DNA of 64,000 nt from Bacteroidota bacterium (GCA_963169345.1 CAUJCT010000042.1:16558-80557); one strand, 5' to 3'; positions 44,053 to 53,259 are shown, counted from the first letter of the stretch. Numbers and translations: made by a program. The notes: a model not told the origin generated them from the letters alone.

Positions 44053-45270
44053 ATGCCAACCGAAATCGGTAAATGGATGAAGTTATCCAAATTGAATCTG
44101 CTAATAGTGGCAATTCTTGGAACATTAATGCGCTATAAAATTGGTTTTGAGTTTAAATACCTCGATCAAAAATTCACACAACATGCGCACTCCCATTTTG
44201 CTTTTGCTGCCTGGATTACGCAAACCATCATGTTGTTTATGATTGGTTTTCTCGAGCAACAACAATTGTTATTTAATCAGAAAAGATACAAGTTTATTTT
44301 ATGGGCTAACACAATTACGGGCTACGGCATGTTATTCAGTTTTATTCAGGGTGGATACAGTCCTCTGGCTATCGTTTTTTCTCAATTATCGATATTTACA
44401 TTCTACATTTTTGCATACCAGTTTTATACCGACATAAAACACACTTCTAAAAAACATCCTTCATTTATCTGGTTTAAAGCCGCTTTGTTTTTTGGTATGT
44501 TTTCAAGTCTGGGTACCTACTGCCTCGCCTATATGATGGCAACACACCATGTCATTCAAAATTTGTATCTTGGTTCAGTTTACTTTTATCTGCATTTTCA
44601 ATACAATGGCTGGTTTTTGTTTGCCTGCATAGGACTGTTAATTTCTGCCATTCGCAAATTTGTTCCCGATTTTCAACTGAGTCAACGCAGTTTTTATTTA
44701 TTGGCCGGTGCCTGTATTCCGGCCTATTTACTCTCAGTCTTATGGCTCAATTTTCCCGTCTACCTGTTGATTTTTATCTTCATTGCAGCAGCAGCACAAA
44801 TGACAGCCTGGATAGAAATTCTTCGTTCAGTTATTGCAGCATTTAAACTTTTCAAAGAAAAAATTCACAGGTTTGGTCAATTGCTTTTACTATTCATAGC
44901 AATGGCTTACACTGTCAAACTCAGCTTACAACTAGGCTCTACGATACCGGCTGTGAGTAAGCTGGCATTTGGGTTCAGACCAATCGTTATTGCTTATTTA
45001 CATCTGATTTTGCTCGCCATCATTTCTATGTTTTTACTGGTTTATTACAAATCATTTTTAGTTCCAAGTCCTACCAAAAGAAGCTGGCTGGCTTTGATGG
45101 TTTTCGCTTTGGGTGTCTATCTCAACGAAATAGGTTTAACCATACAAGGTATTGCATCATTTAGCTATACAGTCGTTCCCTTGATGAATGAAATGCTGTT
45201 TGGATTTACACTTATTATTTTAATTGGTTCTGTCTGGATTTTTCTTGAAACTCAAAGAAAGGAAGTCTGA
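44053..45270 (+). CDS. Multi-pass membrane protein with HAHSH motif
   Basis: A 405-residue protein with about 12 transmembrane helices. QHAHSHFAFAAWITQ carries H44, H46 and H48 at a membrane edge; further His lie in YFYLHFQYNGWFLFACIG and IVIAYLHLILLAI. This resembles a diverged heme-copper-oxidase subunit I fold, but no complete active site is visible. It is the last gene of the NO-response operon (3 bases after the Crp/Fnr gene). A heme- or metal-binding membrane role in NO handling is inference. Confidence 0.55.
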   Translation: MPTEIGKWMKLSKLNLLIVAILGTLMRYKIGFEFKYLDQKFTQHAHSHFAFAAWITQTIMLFMIGFLEQQQLLFNQKRYKFILWANTITGYGMLFSFIQGGYSPLAIVFSQLSIFTFYIFAYQFYTDIKHTSKKHPSFIWFKAALFFGMFSSLGTYCLAYMMATHHVIQNLYLGSVYFYLHFQYNGWFLFACIGLLISAIRKFVPDFQLSQRSFYLLAGACIPAYLLSVLWLNFPVYLLIFIFIAAAAQMTAWIEILRSVIAAFKLFKEKIHRFGQLLLLFIAMAYTVKLSLQLGSTIPAVSKLAFGFRPIVIAYLHLILLAIISMFLLVYYKSFLVPSPTKRSWLALMVFALGVYLNEIGLTIQGIASFSYTVVPLMNEMLFGFTLIILIGSVWIFLETQRKEV

Positions 45271-45500
45271 ATTCTAAACAAGATTGTGGATTCGAATTGT
45301 AATTTTTCACATTTGTCAGATTTTCATTTTAAAGCACCTAGCATTATCAGATGCATGATTGAATAAGTCAAAAGCACATTTTATAAATTAAATCGAAGTG
45401 ATCAATAAAATCTGTACAATCTGTTTTTAGCACATTCTTCCTGGATTACTGTTTATGCTGGTTGGTTTACTATTTGTGGTAGCGGGCGGTTAATCAAACA

Positions 45501-46511
45501 TCAGACCCGGGCATCCTCGCCTTTACACATCAAATAGTATTTGCAGGCTTTGCAAGGCAATGGTACTTTATCTGCATCGGCTGTACCTCTGAAGATTTTT
45601 CTCGATTCAATGTATTTATCGTTGTTCCAGATTTCATCTAAAGTATTGTGAAGCAAATTGCCAAAAACCTCATTCTCTCTGTATGCAAGCGAACAAGGCA
45701 ATACAGCCCCATCGGCATTCACATATATGGAAGACCATAAACTGGGGCACTTTTCCTTCTTTACCGATTTAGTTTCACTGTTTTTATAAGCTTCAGCTTC
45801 ATCGTAAATATCCGTCAGTTTTGGTCGACCAACAAAAGCCTCAAACGCATCAACTCCCATCAGGTCTGCCCTGCGCTTAGCTTCCTCTTTTTCATGGGCA
45901 TTGTGTGCAAATTCTAAAAATTTCCAGGTAATTATCGGAAATTTACTGTTCAGTCTTTTCCTTGTTTCCAGCAATAACTTCAGGTTATCCATAACGTGTT
46001 CGAGATTGCCTCTCACTCTGTATTTGGAATAAGCTTCCTGAGTAGAACCGTCAATTGACATATAGATATGTGTCAATCCCGATTTCACTGCATTCTCAGC
46101 CATTGCAGCATTGAATACATTGAAATTACTGTGCAAAGTTGTACCAACGCCATGCTCTGTTGCATGTGCAATCATGTCGAAAATCTGCTTATTCAAAAAG
46201 GGTTCACCCCAGTTATACAAAGCTACACTTATAGCATAAGGTTCTAGTTGAGAGAAGATAGTTTTAAAATCATTCAACTTCATAAAGCCGGGTTCAATCA
46301 TTTCAGGATGTTTGATTCCGGTGTGGCATCCCGGACATCTTAAATTGCAAAAATTGCCCGGGTCAATGGTAATTTTATATGGTCTGCTTGATAGCTTGAC
46401 GCGCTTGGTTCTTGCTTCATACTGATTGAGCAGAATATTGCCAATTTTTCCTGTATTGGTGTAATTACTTAAGTAATGTAGATATTTACTGTAAACTTTT
46501 GGATGACGCAT
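45501..46511 (-). CDS. Radical SAM protein with SPASM domain
   Basis: A 336-residue enzyme. The 4Fe-4S/SAM site is C55-x3-C59-x2-C62 in NFCNLRCPGC. SIDGSTQEAYSKYRVRGNLEHVMDNL is typical of radical SAM cores. The C-terminal SPASM region has Cys in KCPSLWSSIYVNADGAVLPCSLAYRE and LPCKACKYYLMCKG, for auxiliary clusters. SPASM proteins often modify peptides or proteins. It is 23 bases after the MbnH-like gene, so it may act on, or in the same pathway as, the MbnP-like protein; this is inference. Confidence 0.85.
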   Translation of the reverse strand: MRHPKVYSKYLHYLSNYTNTGKIGNILLNQYEARTKRVKLSSRPYKITIDPGNFCNLRCPGCHTGIKHPEMIEPGFMKLNDFKTIFSQLEPYAISVALYNWGEPFLNKQIFDMIAHATEHGVGTTLHSNFNVFNAAMAENAVKSGLTHIYMSIDGSTQEAYSKYRVRGNLEHVMDNLKLLLETRKRLNSKFPIITWKFLEFAHNAHEKEEAKRRADLMGVDAFEAFVGRPKLTDIYDEAEAYKNSETKSVKKEKCPSLWSSIYVNADGAVLPCSLAYRENEVFGNLLHNTLDEIWNNDKYIESRKIFRGTADADKVPLPCKACKYYLMCKGEDARV

Positions 46512-46534
46512 TTTGTGTGTATTTATGATAAGAA

Positions 46535-47542
46535 CTATGGTTTATATGGATTTGAAAATTTTTTATTGGAAATAAATATTGGGTCTGTCAAAGTCAATAA
46601 GAAGGCTTCCAAATCTGAAATTTCAGATTCGGTTAATCCCAGGGGCGGTTTATCCAGCAATGGGTCGAGATACTCTGTGTGTTTTACTCCTGAATTGTAA
46701 TGTTGAATGACTTCTTTCAATGTTTTGAATCTGCCGTCGTGCATAAAAGATTGGCGCAGTCCCACGTTTCTTAATCCCGGCGTTTTAAATCTGCCAACAT
46801 CATGAGATGCGCCTGTAATCAGATACCGGCCCATATCACCTTGAGATTTTGTAATTAATCCTATGTTGTGAAAATCATTGTCCGTGAACATGGCATTTCC
46901 ATGACAGTGAAAACAATCTCCTTTTTCAGAAAAAAACATATCCATTCCTCTTAATTCAGAAGCTGAAAGTTGAACTTCACCACGTGTAAACTTGTCATAT
47001 TTCGAATCAGAAGAAACCAGAGTTCGTATGAATTGCGCCAGTGCTTTTGCTATCAAGGTATCTGTAATCTGAGTGGTCCCAAATGCTTTTTTAAATTTCT
47101 CCTGATAATATCCTCTTGCAATTAAATGTTGAACATCTACTTCAAAGAATGTATTCACTTCAAATTGCATAATGGTCTCCAGAGTACCTTCAAATTCACC
47201 CTTCCACAAGAAATTCCTGCTCCATGCCAGATTACAATGAGGCAGAACATTTTGTGCGGGAATAGTAAAACCATATTCCTGAAAATGACAGGATGCACAG
47301 GCCAGTCCGCTTTGTGGCCCGCCATAAGACAAGGCAGTATCGTAGTATAAGAGACGACCTAACTCGATTCCTTCATTTGACATCGGATTATTAGGGTCTG
47401 TATTGGGTTGGGGAAAACCTTCCGGTATTTCAAACACATATACTGAACTTGCAGCTTCATTGTTGGTCTTTTTACAGGCATATAACAACAGACCACTCAG
47501 AACAAGTAAAGACAATACCAACTTCTTCAAATTTTTACTCAT
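46535..47542 (-). CDS. mbnH: MauG/MbnH-like di-heme c-type enzyme
   Basis: About 335 residues from the ATG at 47542, one base after the stop of the MbnP-like gene; this start gives a lipoprotein signal (GLLLYAC). The hemes attach at C82-A-S-C85-H86 (ACASCHFQEYGF) and C210-F-H-C213-H214 (DCFHCHGNAMF). PGLRNVGLRQSFMHDGRFKTLKEVIQHYNSG is a family segment. In Methylosinus the MbnH partner oxidises a Trp of MbnP to kynurenine; the gene pair here suggests the same, but a plain cytochrome c peroxidase cannot be excluded. Confidence 0.75.
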   Translation of the reverse strand: MSKNLKKLVLSLLVLSGLLLYACKKTNNEAASSVYVFEIPEGFPQPNTDPNNPMSNEGIELGRLLYYDTALSYGGPQSGLACASCHFQEYGFTIPAQNVLPHCNLAWSRNFLWKGEFEGTLETIMQFEVNTFFEVDVQHLIARGYYQEKFKKAFGTTQITDTLIAKALAQFIRTLVSSDSKYDKFTRGEVQLSASELRGMDMFFSEKGDCFHCHGNAMFTDNDFHNIGLITKSQGDMGRYLITGASHDVGRFKTPGLRNVGLRQSFMHDGRFKTLKEVIQHYNSGVKHTEYLDPLLDKPPLGLTESEISDLEAFLLTLTDPIFISNKKFSNPYKP

Positions 47543-47543
47543 A

Positions 47544-48263
47544 TCACTGTATGGATTTAACATCAAAAACATCTTTACCATTGTTGACAATCAACTGCAT
47601 CAAATTATCGTAGGCCATAGTAAAGGGACCATCTTTCGAAAATCTGTAGTTATAAGGATTCGTCAACCACTCTTCCAGTTTAACATCAAAATTCATCTTT
47701 GAATGATTGGGCAAATCGAGTTGAACAGGGAAAGAATAACTTATCTGATGACCATTTTTCCCGATATGCACAGCATATCCTTTAGTTCTGCCAGAATCGA
47801 GATAATGACCTTCCATTTTCATAAAATGATAGCCTCCACCCATTGAAGAAGGCCAGAACATTTCATTGTGCTCAAGGGTATTCGAAATAGAACCGAAAAC
47901 ATTGATGGCCGAATCCAGCCCAAACATGAATTCAATGGTATGATAATGTCCATCCGGTATATCTCCCAGTTCAAAACTAAGATTCTTAGAACCGAATAAA
48001 TCAACCAGTGCAATATGAGGTGAAGTGTACACATTATCATCTCCGGTAAGTTTAAATCCCGACAAGAAGTAAGTTACCCGAGAAATACTTAAAGTATCGC
48101 CAAAGTAATTCAGAAAAGAGAGCGAATCCTCCCTTATTTCTGATTGATTAAATTGGTGATTCCAGTTGAGTTTCAGGCTGTTCTTGTGAACAGGTGCATC
48201 GTCCTTCTTTTTACATGAAAAGAAGAAAGGCATTAGAATGAGGCATAGCCATAATTGTTTCAT
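47544..48263 (-). CDS. mbnP: MbnP-family copper-binding lipoprotein
   Basis: A 239-residue lipoprotein (FFFSC, Cys17). The MbnP pattern is seen as SISRVTYFLSGFKLTGDDNVY, IPDGHYHTIEFMFGLDSAINVFG, HNEMFWPSSMGGGYHFMKMEGHY and VHIGKNGHQISYSFPV. His and Met residues cluster in the last two, suitable for copper. W137 in the MFWP segment lies near where MbnP carries its oxidised Trp. It is paired with a MauG/MbnH-type gene one base downstream. Copper supply to the N2O reductase or a sensing role is possible. Confidence 0.75.
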   Translation of the reverse strand: MKQLWLCLILMPFFFSCKKKDDAPVHKNSLKLNWNHQFNQSEIREDSLSFLNYFGDTLSISRVTYFLSGFKLTGDDNVYTSPHIALVDLFGSKNLSFELGDIPDGHYHTIEFMFGLDSAINVFGSISNTLEHNEMFWPSSMGGGYHFMKMEGHYLDSGRTKGYAVHIGKNGHQISYSFPVQLDLPNHSKMNFDVKLEEWLTNPYNYRFSKDGPFTMAYDNLMQLIVNNGKDVFDVKSIQ

Positions 48264-48321
48264 ACAATTGGCGGCAGCCGGTACACTTCAGATGACCTTC
48301 ACCAGAGGCCCGACAGTTCCG

Positions 48322-48756
48322 CTATCTTTTCAACAGAGCTTTTCCGTCCTTAACCTCCTCGGTCAATTCCTTCAAGTCTGTTTTTTCCAACATGTTTTTC
48401 AAATCTTGTCTGATAGATTTGAAATGATCGTGCACCGGACAAGGGTTCTTCTCTGAACAATGAGGTAAACCCAGGCCACAGCGGGTATAAATAGCATCTC
48501 CATCAATGGCATCTACGATATGACAGAGTTTCAATTTCCCTATTTTATTTTTGGGAATTTCGAATCCGCCTGAGACACCTTTGACTGAATCTATCACGCC
48601 AGCATGCACAAGTTGTTGTAACAATTTTGCCGTATATGCAACAGGTGAATCGATGGCTTCAGCTATCTCTTTCAGATTGGTTCTTTGTCCATCCATTGAT
48701 TTACCTGCAATAAAAATAGATGCCCTTATTGAGTATTCACACGCTTTTGAAAACAT
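48322..48756 (-). CDS. Rrf2-family regulator (NsrR-like), second copy
   Basis: A 144-residue Rrf2 protein. Helix-turn-helix LKEIAEAIDSPVAYTAKLLQQLVHAGVI; cluster cysteines C93, C100 and C106 in RCGLGLPHCSEKNPCPVHDHF, identical in spacing to the protein at 43015-43449. It lies between the proline dehydrogenase and MbnP-like genes in the leftward series, so it may control the nor and mbn genes. NO sensing is inferred. Confidence 0.88.
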   Translation of the reverse strand: MFSKACEYSIRASIFIAGKSMDGQRTNLKEIAEAIDSPVAYTAKLLQQLVHAGVIDSVKGVSGGFEIPKNKIGKLKLCHIVDAIDGDAIYTRCGLGLPHCSEKNPCPVHDHFKSIRQDLKNMLEKTDLKELTEEVKDGKALLKR

Positions 48757-48825
48757 AATAACTATCCGTTTACAAATCTATTCTATTTAATTGTTTCAAC
48801 ATTATTTATTTCAAGCTTCCATCCG

Positions 48826-50034
48826 CTATTTATTGCGATGACGAAGCGATTGTCTTCTAGTATATTCTTTATCAATCATTTCCAATTCTCTATTGGTCTG
48901 TGCACCAATCGATGTATTTTCTTCTGCTCTTCTCAACATATATGGAACGGCCTTTTCAATTTCACCATAAGGTAAATATTTAGACACATCCATTCCTGCA
49001 AAAGCCAGATTAAAACTCAGATTATCGCTCATGCCGTACAGTTGTGAAAATTTCAAATAACGCTCAGGCTCATTTATCAGATGCGATAATTCAATAGCTT
49101 TTAATATGCTCGATTCGTTATGCGTAGCAAGACATGTATACCGTGGTTTCAAAGGGTCGAGGCACATGGCTACTGCCTTATCAAATGATGCGTCGGTTTC
49201 TTCCTTATTTGACCAAACCGGTGAATTTTTTCCTTTAGCCTTTGCCTGGGCTCTTTCGTATTCAACATAAGCTCCTCTCACCAGTTTGATGCCCGGAATA
49301 AATCCTCTTTTCTCTGCTTTTGAAAACAAACTCTGTAAATATTCCTGACGATCGCAGAGGTACATTTGAAGTGTGTTATAAACATTTACTTTCGACGAAT
49401 TATATGTTTCCATCATCTCTTCAGCTACCCTGTCATACACGTTTTGTGTTGCATAAGTCTCTGCATCAATGTAAACACCTATACCATTTCTGCTCGCTAA
49501 TGCACAGATATCATCCACCCTTTTCAATAACTTCTCCCATTTAATCTGCTCTTCTTTATTCAAGGCATCCAACTTGTCGTTGACAGAAGTCATAAAGTTG
49601 ATATCAGCCAGACCCGATAATTTCAGACTAATAAAATGATGACCTTTTTGTTCAGCAATTCTTCTGATATTATTTAAAATTGTCTTCTGATTGCGTTCGA
49701 ATGCTATATCGGACTGTTCGCCTTCTGCGACATAATCCAACACAACATGAACCTGATATCGCTGCAAACGACTGACTTCAATCAATGCCTGTTCAAGGTT
49801 CTCTCCGGCAATAAACACTCTGAACAAAGTTTGTCTTATCAGTCCCTTCACTGGCAGCTTTAACTTCATTGCGACAATGATGAGTTTCGAGAATACCTTG
49901 ACGAGCCAGGGATATCTGATTAAACTGTATACCATCCTGGTTCTGGAGAGTTCATCATCCGACTTGTATCTGAAAGCCGTTTCCAGATCATTCGGCTTAA
50001 ACAAGCTTTCGTTCAATTGACTTCTTAATTCCAT
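48826..50034 (-). CDS. Proline dehydrogenase
   Basis: A 402-residue FAD enzyme of the PRODH family that oxidises proline to pyrroline-5-carboxylate and passes electrons to quinone. It has LKLSGLADINFM, GVYIDAETYATQNVYDRVAEEMM, GIKLVRGAYVEYERA, CLATHNESSILKAIEL, and a C-terminal YGEIEKAVPYMLRRAEENTSIGAQTNREL with the flavin- and proline-binding Arg residues. It overlaps the end of norB by 38 bases in a different frame, so its expression is tied to norB. A metabolic link to NO reduction is not obvious except as an electron donor to the quinone pool. Confidence 0.93.
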   Translation of the reverse strand: MELRSQLNESLFKPNDLETAFRYKSDDELSRTRMVYSLIRYPWLVKVFSKLIIVAMKLKLPVKGLIRQTLFRVFIAGENLEQALIEVSRLQRYQVHVVLDYVAEGEQSDIAFERNQKTILNNIRRIAEQKGHHFISLKLSGLADINFMTSVNDKLDALNKEEQIKWEKLLKRVDDICALASRNGIGVYIDAETYATQNVYDRVAEEMMETYNSSKVNVYNTLQMYLCDRQEYLQSLFSKAEKRGFIPGIKLVRGAYVEYERAQAKAKGKNSPVWSNKEETDASFDKAVAMCLDPLKPRYTCLATHNESSILKAIELSHLINEPERYLKFSQLYGMSDNLSFNLAFAGMDVSKYLPYGEIEKAVPYMLRRAEENTSIGAQTNRELEMIDKEYTRRQSLRHRNK

Positions 50035-51352
50035 TTTGATTTTTATAAAATTTTAACCATAATTTTATGAGCCAGATGGCCATCATACCCAACACAATAA
50101 ATAACACTATACCAGCAGAAGCAAAAACATCAAAATAAATTTGCAGTTGCTGCATCATTATACGGAAGGAAGATTGTTGTTCAGACATCTGCCAGACACC
50201 TTTCAGATAACCCGCTAAGTTTAGACTCAGCCAAAACACTAAAAGTGCTACCTGACCAACATGAAACATGATTTTAGGCCATTTCTTTCTTTCTACTCCC
50301 GATTGATACGCCATTGGAAGAAACTCAAAACAAGCAGCCAGCAAAATCATGGTATTGATTCCGATAGTTGTACCCATGGCATGTGCAACTGTAATATGAG
50401 TGCCATGCGTATATAAATTTATTGCAGGGATTGACATTAAGATGGCTTGTCCCATATTCAAAAAAACCCATAAGTTGGAAGCCAGCAAGAACCTGTAAGA
50501 AAAGTGATTGTAATGCTCTTTGGCTTCAACCCAGCTCGACTTCCATTTATAAAGAATTCTGACAAAAAACACCCATTCAGTCATACTGACCAAATAACCA
50601 ATGTATCGGACATAAGGTGCTGTTGGCAATGTATAAACATGGTGTCCCCAATTGAACATCAGGTTAAACAAACCCAAAAAGTACATTACAAAAGCCATAT
50701 TACTACTGCCAACTTTTCCTTTTCCATCCATTCTGTCCATGAGATAAAAAGCAGTGCCATACAACAACTGATTCCAGGCACCAACGATGGAGCCATTGAC
50801 TTTCCATTGTATGGTCATATCGCTGATAAGTTTATCTTTAAAATAAGGCAATTGCCAGAGTTGATTTTCAGCAAAAATGAATAAAAAAAACACCATACCT
50901 GTCATCCACATCCAGACGTAAACTGGCCAATGACGCCATTTCCTTACTGCTAATACAAAATTAATCAGCATGATTAACCAGGCCAATGCTATAGGTCCCG
51001 CCCATACAGGATCGAACTCCCAATACTCTCTTCCTCCAAATCTGCCGCTGAAGTAGGAATAAAACACCCCACAAAGCGCTACAATCCACAACACAAGTTG
51101 TACAATGGTCAACTCTTTTGACAATCTGTTCGGTCTTAATTCATTTAAACTCCAGAGAACACAAGCACTAGCCGCGATTAAAATCCAGAACAATGCTGAA
51201 CTGACATGCAATGGTCTCAATGTTTCGAAACCAATGAACTGTCTTAACTGACCCGGGAATGCATATTCAAGACCAGCCAATGACCCGAATGTCAAAGCAC
51301 TTAATAGCATCAGTAATGCTACAGCTATCATTATACAAAGTACCTTATTCAT
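49997..51352 (-). CDS. norB: Nitric oxide reductase large subunit, variant active site
   Basis: A 451-residue heme-copper-superfamily protein with ~12 helices. Matched positions are H49 (RPLHV, heme b), H237-H238 (NWGHHVY, two FeB ligands), E259 and H324 (heme b3). Aligned by eye with cytochrome-c NO reductase, the segment carrying the third FeB His and the conserved Glu residues (W-V-V-H-L-W-V-E-G-V-W-E) reads W-K-V-N-G-S-I-V-G-A-W-N, so the His is N186 and the two Glu are V190 and N194. The second His of the heme helix (HGH) is M326 (H-A-M). It follows norC with a 4-base overlap. It belongs to a non-canonical NOR subgroup, perhaps the one called nNOR; that name is from memory. Confidence 0.8.
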   Translation of the reverse strand: MNKVLCIMIAVALLMLLSALTFGSLAGLEYAFPGQLRQFIGFETLRPLHVSSALFWILIAASACVLWSLNELRPNRLSKELTIVQLVLWIVALCGVFYSYFSGRFGGREYWEFDPVWAGPIALAWLIMLINFVLAVRKWRHWPVYVWMWMTGMVFFLFIFAENQLWQLPYFKDKLISDMTIQWKVNGSIVGAWNQLLYGTAFYLMDRMDGKGKVGSSNMAFVMYFLGLFNLMFNWGHHVYTLPTAPYVRYIGYLVSMTEWVFFVRILYKWKSSWVEAKEHYNHFSYRFLLASNLWVFLNMGQAILMSIPAINLYTHGTHITVAHAMGTTIGINTMILLAACFEFLPMAYQSGVERKKWPKIMFHVGQVALLVFWLSLNLAGYLKGVWQMSEQQSSFRIMMQQLQIYFDVFASAGIVLFIVLGMMAIWLIKLWLKFYKNQNGIKKSIERKLV

Positions 51353-51753
51353 TCTATCATACCATCTTTACGAATAGCAAAATGTCTGGGATCAGCATTA
51401 CCTGTAGTATTCATGGCTTCCAGAAAACCAAGCAAAGCTTTCATTTCATCCTGAGTCAAATTATAGGAAGGCATTCTGTTATTGCCCGAACGGATAAAAG
51501 CTTCGATGACCTGAGCATTGTTATCCCATCTTTCAAATTCATTGGTCAAATCCGGCCCCAAATAACCACCAAGTCCGTAAAACTGATGACAACTCTGACA
51601 ATTGTGTTTTTGCCAGACAAGTTTACCATCAGCAATAAGTTGAGGACTGACAAACGAAGGCTTCTCTTCATGAGTCCAGAGTTTATACGTGTACAATATA
51701 AAACCTGCACAAAGACAATAGAAAACCATCCGTTTCCAGTATTTTACAACCAT
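51349..51753 (-). CDS. norC: Nitric oxide reductase cytochrome c subunit
   Basis: A 134-residue protein with an N-terminal membrane anchor (about 9-24) and one c-type heme (C52-Q-S-C55-H56 in NCQSCHQFYGLGGYLGPDLTN, a NorC hallmark). The Met ligand is probably in NNRMPSYNLTQDEM. It passes electrons from soluble donors to NorB. Its start overlaps the tryptophanase stop by 10 bases and its end overlaps norB by 4 bases. Confidence 0.93.
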   Translation of the reverse strand: MVVKYWKRMVFYCLCAGFILYTYKLWTHEEKPSFVSPQLIADGKLVWQKHNCQSCHQFYGLGGYLGPDLTNEFERWDNNAQVIEAFIRSGNNRMPSYNLTQDEMKALLGFLEAMNTTGNADPRHFAIRKDGMIE

Positions 51754-53144
51754 TCAAATCTTGAGGTAAAGTGCCTTAAGAAAGGCGGTTCGTAAGTAAT
51801 TTTCAAGCCACGTGTTCTGTTTCTATTGGCCAGAATATCATCAAAAACATCGAGTACATAATCAACATGACTTTGTGTATACACTCGTCTTGGAATGGCC
51901 AGTCTAACCAATTCTCTTGGCGCAGTTATCAGTTTGCCCGACTCATCGTATTTTCCGAACATAACGCTGCCCACTTCGACACTTCTGACACCTCCTGAAA
52001 CATATAAATCGCACACCAATGCCTGACCCGGATATTCATCTTTTGGTATCTCCGAATACAATTCACCAGCATCTATATAGACAGCATGTCCCCCTATTGG
52101 CCAAACAACCGGAACGCCTTTAGCTCTCAGCCCTTCACCAAGATAGGCCGTACTTTTAATTCTGTAATGTAGATAACCATCATCAAAAACTTCTTCAAGT
52201 CCTGCGGCCAAAGCTTCCATATCTCTTCCGGACAATCCACCATAAGTAGTAAAGCCTTCTGAAATAATCAGCATATTAATACACTTCCTTGAAAGCGCTT
52301 CATCTCTCAATACCAGGAGTCCGCCCATATTAGCCAGACCATCTTTTTTGGCGCTCATGACAAATGCATCCGCCATATCAAACATCTCCTTTGCAATGGC
52401 TTTATAGGAAACATCTTTATATCCTTCTTCTCTGTGTCGGATAAAATAACTGTTCTCAGCAATTCGACAACCATCAAGAACAAGCATAATCCCATATTGA
52501 TTGCAAATCTCTCTGACAGCTCTCACATTTTCCATACTGACAGGCTGACCACCTGAGGAATTATTTGTGACTGTCATGACAACTGCAGCGATTGCATCTG
52601 CTCCGTATTCATTAATTTTTTCTTTGAGTTGATTCAAATCTATATTCCCCTTAAATGGCAAATCCGTTTTGGGGTCGGTATTTTCCGGCGACATTAAATC
52701 AAAAGCTCTTGCTCCTGTGAACTCAATATTGGCGCGTGTTGTATCGAAATGTGTATTACTGAGGAAGACTTTATCTTTTCCACCCAGTATACCATACAAA
52801 ATGCGTTCAGCCGCTCTTCCCTGGTGGGTAGGCAAAACATAAGGCATTCCTGTCATCTCTTTAACAACTTGTTCTAATCGCAACCAGCTTCTGGCTCCTG
52901 CATAACTCTCATCTCCCATCATAATGCCAGCCCATTGTCTGTCACTCATGGCGCCTGTTCCACTATCTGTCAGAAAATCTATGTAAACATCTTCCGAATT
53001 GAGAAGAAATGTGTTATAACCAGCTTCCTTAAGTTTTTCCAATCTGTATTTCTCATCCGTCATCTTAAGAGGTTCCACCATTTTAATTCTGAATGGCTCT
53101 GCTAATGTTCTTGGCTTTCTAGCCGCTTTTAATTCGTTCGACAT
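51744..53144 (-). CDS. tnaA: Tryptophanase (beta-eliminating lyase family)
   Basis: A 466-residue PLP enzyme splitting tryptophan to indole, pyruvate and ammonia. It has LLNSEDVYIDFLTDSGTGAMSDRQWAGIM, LPTHQGRAAERILY, SNTHFDTTRANIEFTGA, VTNNSSGGQPVSMENV, LVLDGCRIAENSYFIRHREEGY and the PLP-lysine motif SAKKDGLANMGG. Tyrosine phenol-lyase is the close relative; the length and the REEGY segment favour tryptophanase. It is the first gene of the tnaA-norC-norB-PRODH overlap series. GTATA-type half sites cluster at about 53154-53176 upstream. Confidence 0.9.
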   Translation of the reverse strand: MSNELKAARKPRTLAEPFRIKMVEPLKMTDEKYRLEKLKEAGYNTFLLNSEDVYIDFLTDSGTGAMSDRQWAGIMMGDESYAGARSWLRLEQVVKEMTGMPYVLPTHQGRAAERILYGILGGKDKVFLSNTHFDTTRANIEFTGARAFDLMSPENTDPKTDLPFKGNIDLNQLKEKINEYGADAIAAVVMTVTNNSSGGQPVSMENVRAVREICNQYGIMLVLDGCRIAENSYFIRHREEGYKDVSYKAIAKEMFDMADAFVMSAKKDGLANMGGLLVLRDEALSRKCINMLIISEGFTTYGGLSGRDMEALAAGLEEVFDDGYLHYRIKSTAYLGEGLRAKGVPVVWPIGGHAVYIDAGELYSEIPKDEYPGQALVCDLYVSGGVRSVEVGSVMFGKYDESGKLITAPRELVRLAIPRRVYTQSHVDYVLDVFDDILANRNRTRGLKITYEPPFLRHFTSRFEWL

Positions 53145-53259
53145 AATAATTGTTATACAAGTATAATTTTAGTATACGGTTTGAAAACTTTCCAAAATCA
53201 TTTTCGATTCAAATTCATTACAAACCATATTTATTTTCGTGTTCTATTGTTATATTTAT

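Noticed and set aside
45410..45492. Short hydrophobic peptide ending LLFVVAGG before the radical SAM gene
   Set aside because: The frame is closed by a stop just upstream and leaves only about 12 codons from an ATG.
51259..51795. 178-codon plus-strand frame across norB/norC/tnaA
   Set aside because: It lies opposite three well-supported genes with conserved motifs; it is a shadow frame.
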